DNA of 64,000 nucleotides from Loxodes magnus (taxonomy: Eukaryota; Ciliophora; Karyorelictea; Loxodida; Loxodidae). Shown here in pieces: positions 63,588 to 64,000 of the stretch. The notes beneath the pieces are model-generated. The model saw only the letters and a program-made list of their open reading frames with translations. It was not told where the DNA came from and ran no database searches. Location of the stretch: the NCBI GenBank assembly GCA_946699065.1, contig CAMPDV010002024.1, forward strand, positions 1-64,000, in the 5' to 3' direction. The position numbers and the translations under genes were made by a program. Each line of letters starts with the position of its first letter. Positions within the stretch are counted from its first letter, which is position 1.

Positions 63588-64000
63588 ATGAAAGAGTTTT
63601 ACAACTTAATTAGATTTTTGATATTATTTTTAAGAAAAACGTCTCTGCCGCAAAATCTTTAAAAAATGCTAGAAGGAATGCACTAAAAATCGGGACAGAA
63701 ATCTTAAAACTAAACTTCCTATCAAAAAAAGTAAGTAATTTAGAACATCAACTCAGACAACAGCTATATGCAAATTATTATAATGAAAGAAGAAAAGAGC
63801 GAGCAAATACCATAAAATGAGGAAGATAATTTGTCATTAAAACGGCTAAAAGGGTAGGAGTTACCTATATCAATAAATTTTTAAAAGAAAAATACTACAA
63901 CCAAAGATTTAGTCCGACAGAAAGGCAAGAAATGAAATCATTCAAGCATTTTTCAGATATCTGAATTAAAAATATGGTAAAAATATTGAGAGTATGAAAA
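63588..64000 (+). CDS. Partial ORF running off the right edge, unrecognised
   Basis: It is divergent from the RING-kelch gene, with about 200 bases between the two starts. ATG (63,588) begins M-K-E-F-Y-N-L-I-R-F. From about 63,640 the convincing frame is different and strongly basic (A-A-K-S-L-K-N-A-R-R-N-A-L-K, later Y-N-Q-R-F-S-P-T-E-R-Q-E-M) and is open to the end of the window. The switch could be a short intron. The basic, helical content suggests a nucleic-acid-binding or structural protein, but I cannot assign a family. Confidence 0.4.

Overview
The window reads as nuclear DNA of a ciliate with a rearranged genetic code. It is very A+T-rich. In every conserved protein I can read, TAA and TAG fall where Gln is expected and TGA falls where Trp is expected (for example the reverse transcriptase motif NWLPISLIN, whose W is TGA). 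The best place to end each protein is also a TGA. That fits the karyorelict code (NCBI table 27, Loxodes-like, UGA = Trp or stop by context); the Condylostoma code (table 28) cannot be excluded. Standard-code ORFs are meaningless here. Because every frame is nearly open, my calls rest on recognisable motifs, paralogue comparison and lengths divisible by three.

Layout. 1-4,350: a LINE 3' end abutting the C-terminal part of a Cys-rich membrane protein gene, then an old LINE split by a small zinc-knuckle element. 6,446-9,203: a Cys-rich membrane protein gene. 9.2-17.3 kb: A+T-rich DNA with one possible small gene. 17.3-23.06 kb: a decayed minus-strand LINE carrying two zinc-knuckle insertions and a pair of structured repeats (A and B). 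23.6-28.6 kb: more copies of B and A around an unrecognised ORF. 29.5-35.4 kb: an apparently intact LINE with one 1,891-codon ORF. 35.6-45.2 kb: four more zinc-knuckle elements, a decayed LINE, repeat A, and a probable secreted-protein gene. 45.2-50.7 kb: nothing recognised. 50.7-63.4 kb: a minus-strand cluster of host genes: Cys-rich membrane protein, receptor-like protein, tRNA-Ser, NACHT/pentapeptide/WD40 protein and RING-kelch protein, with another LINE fossil between the last two.

The main theme is a retroelement nest. The LINE family has an APE-type endonuclease, a reverse transcriptase and a 3' hairpin kept in diverged copies. Alongside it are about eight copies of a short element whose only product is a coiled-coil plus CCHC zinc-knuckle protein. 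These short elements insert into LINEs and often end in hairpins plus a short TTA tract, so they look like LINE-dependent 'ORF1-only' elements. The host genes are mostly sensing or surface proteins typical of ciliates.
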